Shown: positions 6,012-9,781 of the stretch, piece after piece
How positions within the stretch are numbered: the first letter of the stretch is position 1
Layout: each line of letters opens with the position of its first letter
NCBI GenBank assembly: GCA_027346035.1
Contig: DAIESZ010000132.1
Span: 1-9,781, forward strand
Direction: 5' to 3'
Length of the DNA stretch: 9,781 nt
Origin: Propionibacteriaceae bacterium
Lineage (GTDB): Bacteria; Actinomycetota; Actinomycetes; Propionibacteriales; Propionibacteriaceae
Notes under the pieces: model-generated
The model's input: only the letters and a program-made list of their open reading frames with translations
What the model was told of the DNA's origin: nothing
Databases searched by the model: none
Program-made: the position numbers and the translations under genes

Positions 6012-8888
6012 TCATTCCGACGCGTAGGCCTCCGGCGGCAGGCAGGTGCACACGAGGTTGCGGTCGCCTCGCGCTCCGTCGATCCGGCCCACCGCCGGCC
6101 AGTACTTGTCACGGACGCCGGCCCCGACCGGACCCGACGCGCGTCCGGCGGGGAATCCGGCCTGCCCGCGCGTGTACGGGTGGTCCCAGGCGTCGCCGGT
6201 TGTCTCGTGCAGCGTGTGGGGCGCGTTGTGCAGCGGGTTGTCCTCGGCGGGCCACCGTCCGGCGGCCACCTCGTCGATCTCTGCCCGGATGGCGATCATC
6301 GCGTCACAGAACCGATCGAGCTCGCTGAGATCCTCGCTCTCGGTGGGCTCGACCATCAGCGTGCCGGCCACCGGGAAACTCACGGTGGGGGCGTGGAAAC
6401 CGTAGTCGATGAGCCGCTTGGCCACGTCGTCGACCGTGACCCCGGTGGCCTTGGTGAGCGGGCGCAGGTCGAGGATGCACTCGTGGGCGATCAGTCCGTT
6501 GCGACCCGTGTACAACACCGGGTAGTGGTCGGCGAGCCGGTGGGCGATGTAGTTGGCGTTGAGCACCGCGGTGAGGGTGGCCTCCCGCAGCCCGTCGGCG
6601 CCCATCAGCGCGCTGTAGCCGTGGGAGATCGGCAGCACCCCCGCCGACCCCCACGGTGAAGCGGCAACGGGGCCGCGGCTGGTCGCGGGCCCAGCCGTCT
6701 CGGAGAGCGGGTGGTTGGGCAGGAACGGGGCCAGGTGGGCCTTGACCCCGATCGGCCCGACACCGGGACCACCGCCACCGTGCGGGATCGCGAACGTCTT
6801 GTGCAGGTTCAGATGGCTGACGTCCGCGCCGAAGTCGCCGGGACGGGCGAGTCCGACCATCGCGTTCATGTTCGCGCCGTCGACGTAGACCTGGCCACCG
6901 GCCGCGTGCACCATCCGGCACAGCTCGACGATGCCCTCCTCAAACACACCGTGAGTGCTCGGGTAGGTCACCATGATTGCGGCGAGCCGGTCGCGGTGCT
7001 TGTCGATCTTGTCGGCGAGGTCGGCGAGATCGACCGAACCGTCGGCGGCCGCGGCCACGACGACGACCCGCATGCCGGCCATCGCCGCGGACGCCGCGTT
7101 GGTGCCGTGGGCCGACGAGGGGATCAGGCAGACGTCACGGTCCGGCTCGCCGTTGGCCTCGTGGTAGGCGCGGATCGCCAGCAGGCCGGCGAATTCACCC
7201 TGGCTGCCGGCGTTCGGCTGCAGGCTCACCCGGTCGTACCCGGAGATCTCGACCAGCCACCGTTCCAGTTCGTCGATGAGGCACGCGTAGCCCAGCGCAT
7301 CGTCCCCGGGGGCGAACGGGTGCAGGTCGGCGAACCCGGCGTAGCTGATCGGTTCGAGCTCCGAGGCGGCGTTGAGCTTCATCGTGCACGACCCGAGCGG
7401 GATCATCCCCCGGTCGAGAGCGAAGTCGCGGTCGGACAGCGTGCGCACGTACCGGAGCATCTGGGTCTCACTGCGGTGGGCCGAGAACACCGGGTGAGTG
7501 AGGAACGCGGAGCCGCGGTCGTGACCCGCGAGCCCTCCGAACGGCTCCGCCGCCGCCACGCCGAACGACTCGAGGACCGCGGCGATGTCGCCGGGCGTCG
7601 CGTCCTCCCCCACTGACACACCGACATGGGTGGCGTCGACCAGACGCAGGTGGATCCCCCGGTCGTGGGCCGCCGACACCACGGCTGCGGCGTCGGGAAC
7701 CTGGACGGTGACAGTGTCGAAGAAACTGTCACCTGCCAGGGTCAGGCCGGCCGCGTGCAGGGCACCGGCCAGGCCACGGGCGTGCTCGTGCAGTCGCCGC
7801 GCGATCCGGGCGAGTCCCTCGGGACCGTGGTAAACGGCGTACATCGAGGCGACCACCGCCAGCAACACCTGCGCCGTGCAGATGTTCGACGTGGCCTTCT
7901 CGCGGCGGATGTGCTGTTCGCGCGTTTGCAGGGCCAGCCGCAGGCTGGGAGTTCCGTGACGGTCGACCGAGACGCCGACGAGTCGTCCGGGAAGCGACCG
8001 CTCGAGCCCCGCCCGCACCGCGATGTAGCCGGCGTGGGGCCCGCCGTAGAACAGGGGCACGCCGAAGCGCTGGGCCGATCCGACGGCGATGTCGGCACCC
8101 CACTCCCCCGGCGGCACGATGAGTGTGAGCGCGAGCAGGTCGGCGGCGGCGACCACGAGGGCCCCGTTGTCGTGCGCGGTGCGGGCGATGGCGGCGAGTT
8201 CCTCGGGACCGCGCAGGGTACCGTCGGCACCCGGAACCTGGACGATCACGGCGCTGGCCTCGTGGGTCTGCAGCGCGTGCACGAGGTCGTCGTCGGCGAC
8301 GATCACCTCGACGCCGATCGCGTCGGCGCGGGTGTGCAGCACAGCCAGCGTCTGCGGCAGGATCCGCGGGTCGACCAGGACGCCGCCGCCCTTGGGTGCG
8401 GTTCGGTGCGCGATCGCCATGGCCTCGGCCACCGCGGTGGCCTCGTCGAGCAGGCTCGCGTTGGACACCGCCAGCGCGGTGAGATCGCTGATCATCGTCT
8501 GGAAGTTCAGCAGCGCCTCGAGGCGTCCCTGGCTGATCTCGGGCTGGTAAGGGGTGTAGGCCGTGTACCAGGCCGGGTTCTCGAGCACCCGGCGACGGAT
8601 GAGCGGCGGGGTGACCGTGCCGTGGTAGCCGAGCCCGATCATCGCCCGGAGGGGGCGATTCATCCCGGCCAACTCCTGCATGCGTTCCAGGTGCTGGGTC
8701 TCGGTGAGGGCCGGCGGAAGGCGGAGGCCACGATCCAGCCGGATCGCCGCAGGCATCGCCCGGTCGGCCAGTTCGGCCATCGACGCCACTCCGAGCGCGT
8801 CGAGCATTCTCGCCCGGTCGTCCTCGCGGGGCCCGAGGTGACGCCCCAGGAAGCCCGCGTCGTCGCCGATTGCCCGTCCATCAGCCAT
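6012..8888 (-). CDS. gcvP: Glycine dehydrogenase (aminomethyl-transferring), glycine cleavage P-protein
   Basis: Full-length 958-residue P-protein (E. coli 957). It decarboxylates glycine with PLP and passes the aminomethyl group to the lipoyl arm of GcvH. The N-terminal half opens with FLGRHLGP and contains the [11 protein letters not shown] and [23 protein letters not shown] blocks. The C-terminal half begins around [10 protein letters not shown] (about 497-506) and carries [23 protein letters not shown] and the PLP lysine K697 in LNLHKTF, followed by the Gly-rich [13 protein letters not shown] loop. The C-terminus has [10 protein letters not shown] and NLVCTC, so the gene appears intact. 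The ATG at 8888 has GGAG (8895-8898) with 6-base spacing. gcvT, gcvH and lpd are not in the window. A MerR regulator of the type found beside gcvP in mycobacteria lies upstream, with a hairpin between them, so gcvP probably has its own promoter in the 178-base gap. No glycine-riboswitch core was seen in that gap. Confidence 0.98.
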   Translation of the reverse strand: MADGRAIGDDAGFLGRHLGPREDDRARMLDALGVASMAELADRAMPAAIRLDRGLRLPPALTETQHLERMQELAGMNRPLRAMIGLGYHGTVTPPLIRRRVLENPAWYTAYTPYQPEISQGRLEALLNFQTMISDLTALAVSNASLLDEATAVAEAMAIAHRTAPKGGGVLVDPRILPQTLAVLHTRADAIGVEVIVADDDLVHALQTHEASAVIVQVPGADGTLRGPEELAAIARTAHDNGALVVAAADLLALTLIVPPGEWGADIAVGSAQRFGVPLFYGGPHAGYIAVRAGLERSLPGRLVGVSVDRHGTPSLRLALQTREQHIRREKATSNICTAQVLLAVVASMYAVYHGPEGLARIARRLHEHARGLAGALHAAGLTLAGDSFFDTVTVQVPDAAAVVSAAHDRGIHLRLVDATHVGVSVGEDATPGDIAAVLESFGVAAAEPFGGLAGHDRGSAFLTHPVFSAHRSETQMLRYVRTLSDRDFALDRGMIPLGSCTMKLNAASELEPISYAGFADLHPFAPGDDALGYACLIDELERWLVEISGYDRVSLQPNAGSQGEFAGLLAIRAYHEANGEPDRDVCLIPSSAHGTNAASAAMAGMRVVVVAAAADGSVDLADLADKIDKHRDRLAAIMVTYPSTHGVFEEGIVELCRMVHAAGGQVYVDGANMNAMVGLARPGDFGADVSHLNLHKTFAIPHGGGGPGVGPIGVKAHLAPFLPNHPLSETAGPATSRGPVAASPWGSAGVLPISHGYSALMGADGLREATLTAVLNANYIAHRLADHYPVLYTGRNGLIAHECILDLRPLTKATGVTVDDVAKRLIDYGFHAPTVSFPVAGTLMVEPTESEDLSELDRFCDAMIAIRAEIDEVAAGRWPAEDNPLHNAPHTLHETTGDAWDHPYTRGQAGFPAGRASGPVGAGVRDKYWPAVGRIDGARGDRNLVCTCLPPEAYASE

Positions 8889-8894
8889 CTGTCA

Positions 8895-8898
8895 CTCC
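8895..8898 (-). promoter_or_regulatory. Ribosome binding site of gcvP
   Basis: GGAG on the minus strand, 6 bases before the ATG at 8888. It supports that start, which also gives the normal P-protein N-terminus. Confidence 0.75.
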
Positions 8899-9014
8899 AC
8901 GTGATCGAATTGTGTGCGGCACGCGCCCGCCCGCCGGAGTCACCATACAACCGTGCTGTCGGCGGCCTGCGACCACGCCCCGGCTCCACAGCACCGCCCG
9001 CTCCCACAGGGCAA

Positions 9015-9039
9015 CACCCCGCCGATTGGAGGCGGGGTG
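9015..9039 (-). terminator. Hairpin terminator after the MerR-family gene
   Basis: CACCCCGCC (9015-9023) and GGCGGGGTG (9031-9039) are perfect reverse complements around a 7-base loop. It lies 27 bases beyond the MerR stop and 126 bases before the gcvP start. The minus-strand transcript continues with TTGCCCTG, only a weak U tract. It would separate the regulator's transcript from gcvP, at least partly. Confidence 0.65.
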
Positions 9040-9066
9040 CGTGGTGGGCGGGTTGCTCCGCTGGGG

Positions 9067-9633
9067 TCAGCCGGCTCGGTGACGGCGTCGCCTGGCCAGT
9101 TCGTCGTCGGGGTGCTCCTGAGCCTGAGCGGCCCGCTGCCCGGGCAGCACCGACAGGGTGCCTTCCATGTCCCGCCAGACGCCGCCGAGGGCGATGGCGA
9201 ACATGCCCTGCCCACCGCGCAACAGGTCGATCACCTCGTGGTCGCTCGTGCATTCGTAGACCGACACGCCGTCGCTCATGAGCGTCACCTGGGTGAGGTC
9301 CTGGACGCCACGCTCGCGCAGGTGGTCGATCGCGATCCGGATCTGCTGCAGGGAGATGCCCGCGTCGATGAGTCGCTTGATGACCTTGAGCATCAACAGG
9401 TCGCGGAAGGAATACAGCCGCTGCGACCCCGACCCGTCGGCGCCTCGGATCTCGGGAACGACCAGTCCGGTGCGAGCCCAGTAGTCGAGCTGGCGGTAGG
9501 TGATACCAGCCGCCCCGCACGCGATCGGTCCGCGGAAGCCCAGGTCTTCGGGGAGCGGGCTGAAGCTGCCGTCGAACAGGGCGTCCTGCAGCACCTCGGG
9601 CCTGATGCCCTCGCCAGTCGCCAGCGCGTCCAT
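9067..9633 (-). CDS. MerR-family transcriptional regulator, Rv1830/ResR type
   Basis: A 188-residue DNA-binding regulator. It closely resembles M. tuberculosis Rv1830 (named ResR in recent work on antibiotic resilience) as I recall it: GFRGPIACGAAGITYRQLDYW (about 32-52), ARTGLVVP, GSGSQRLYSFRDLLMLKVIKRL (67-88), DAGISLQQIRIAIDHLRERGVQDL (90-113), VYECTS (125-130) and a DDELARRRRHR tail all have counterparts there. Residues about 36-60 form the MerR helix-turn-helix, 61-75 the wing, and 78-105 the second helical pair. There is no Cys-rich metal-binding tail, so it is not a metal sensor. The ATG at 9633 is chosen over the in-frame ATG at 9648 because GGAGGA (9639-9644) sits 5 bases before it and lies inside the longer reading. 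In mycobacteria this gene lies near garA, Rv1828 and gcvB; here gcvP is likewise next. Direct control of gcvP is unproven. Confidence 0.92.
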   Translation of the reverse strand: MDALATGEGIRPEVLQDALFDGSFSPLPEDLGFRGPIACGAAGITYRQLDYWARTGLVVPEIRGADGSGSQRLYSFRDLLMLKVIKRLIDAGISLQQIRIAIDHLRERGVQDLTQVTLMSDGVSVYECTSDHEVIDLLRGGQGMFAIALGGVWRDMEGTLSVLPGQRAAQAQEHPDDELARRRRHRAG

Positions 9634-9638
9634 GTCAC

Positions 9639-9644
9639 TCCTCC
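9639..9644 (-). promoter_or_regulatory. Ribosome binding site that decides the MerR start
   Basis: GGAGGA on the minus strand, 5 bases before the ATG at 9633. It overlaps the second to fourth codons of the alternative start at 9648, which has no comparable site, so the shorter protein is the likely product. Confidence 0.8.
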
Positions 9645-9727
9645 ACATCGGAAACCACCGGTACCAACCGGCGGGGCCCTGCCGTGCCCGTCACCATCGC
9701 GGGCCGTCACTGCATCGGTGAGATCTG

Positions 9728-9756
9728 ACGCTAGTGCCGGGTCCCGGGCCGGTCAA
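9728..9756 (-). promoter_or_regulatory. Sigma70-like promoter of the MerR-family gene
   Basis: Minus-strand TTGACC (9751-9756) and TAGCGT (9728-9733) are separated by exactly 17 bases. This fits a housekeeping -35/-10 pair, with the -10 about 94 bases before the start codon at 9633. It is the best promoter match in the window. Transcription would start near 9720, giving an 85-90-base leader. Confidence 0.55.
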
Positions 9757-9772
9757 CGACCGCGCCCGGCAC
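9734..9772. promoter_or_regulatory. Inverted repeat over the -35 region of the MerR promoter
   Basis: GTGCCGGG (9734-9741) and CCCGGCAC (9765-9772) are perfect 8-base reverse complements 23 bases apart. Nested inside is CGGTC-AAC-GACCG (9750-9762), which covers the -35 hexamer. It could be an operator (autoregulation or another factor) or the terminator hairpin of a gene beyond the right edge. The sequence cannot tell these apart. Confidence 0.4.
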
Positions 9773-9781
9773 GGCGCGCCG

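Noticed and set aside
8942..8947. Minus-strand TATGGT as a -10 for gcvP
   Set aside because: The hexamer is plausible and 54 bases before the start codon, but no -35-like sequence lies at 16-18 bases. It is too weak to list as a feature.
8889..9066. Possible glycine riboswitch upstream of gcvP
   Set aside because: Glycine riboswitches often precede gcv genes, but the gap shows no conserved aptamer core and most of its structure is the MerR-gene terminator hairpin.
7626..9281. A 551-codon open frame on the plus strand, antisense to gcvP
   Set aside because: It is antisense to an intact, highly conserved gcvP and its Arg/Gly/His/Val-rich composition is typical of shadow frames in high-GC DNA. 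No domain was recognised and it crosses the intergenic hairpin.
1..9781. CRISPR array, insertion sequence, prophage, tRNA or rRNA
   Set aside because: No spaced direct repeats, transposase or integrase motifs, or RNA gene signatures were seen. Intergenic gaps are short and composition is even across the window.

Overview
The window looks like a chromosomal segment from a high-GC actinobacterium, most likely a member of the Propionibacteriaceae. GC content is very high throughout and Ser/Arg/Ala/Gly codons end in G or C. The 6-phosphofructokinase is the pyrophosphate-dependent type and closely resembles, from memory, the Propionibacterium freudenreichii enzyme. The MerR regulator next to gcvP recalls the Rv1830-gcvB neighbourhood of mycobacteria. 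Species assignment is inference.

Layout. Positions 2-1261 (+) hold a GH1 beta-glucosidase that runs in from outside the window and lacks its N-terminus. It converges, with only 15 bases between stop codons, on a probable minus-strand operon of three genes, in transcription order: a TadE/TadG-like single-pass pilus-assembly protein (2814-3260), a divergent DedA/VTT-like membrane protein (1933-2793) and a YciO-family protein (1277-1900). Divergent from that operon, across about 117 bases, is pfp (3378-4604, +). pfp converges on a YihY/BrkB-family membrane protein (4686-5864, -), separated by a very strong hairpin. Upstream of the YihY gene on the same strand lie full-length gcvP (6012-8888, -) and then a MerR-family regulator of the Rv1830/ResR type (9067-9633, -). 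A good sigma70-like promoter and an inverted repeat sit upstream of the regulator at the right edge.

Functions. The genes are mainly central metabolism and envelope functions: hydrolysis of beta-glycosides to sugars, reversible PPi-linked glycolysis, and glycine cleavage feeding one-carbon units into folate. No mobile element, CRISPR array, rRNA or tRNA was seen, and no intergenic stretch exceeds 300 bases. Coding density is very high. The non-coding signals worth noting are a 14-pair hairpin built into the end of yciO, a 19-pair hairpin with a GNRA-type loop between pfp and the YihY gene, a 9-pair hairpin after the MerR gene, and the promoter dyad before that gene. I found no convincing new biological system. 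The least ordinary items are the orphan TadE/G-like gene with its membrane-protein/YciO operon, and the dyad over the MerR promoter.
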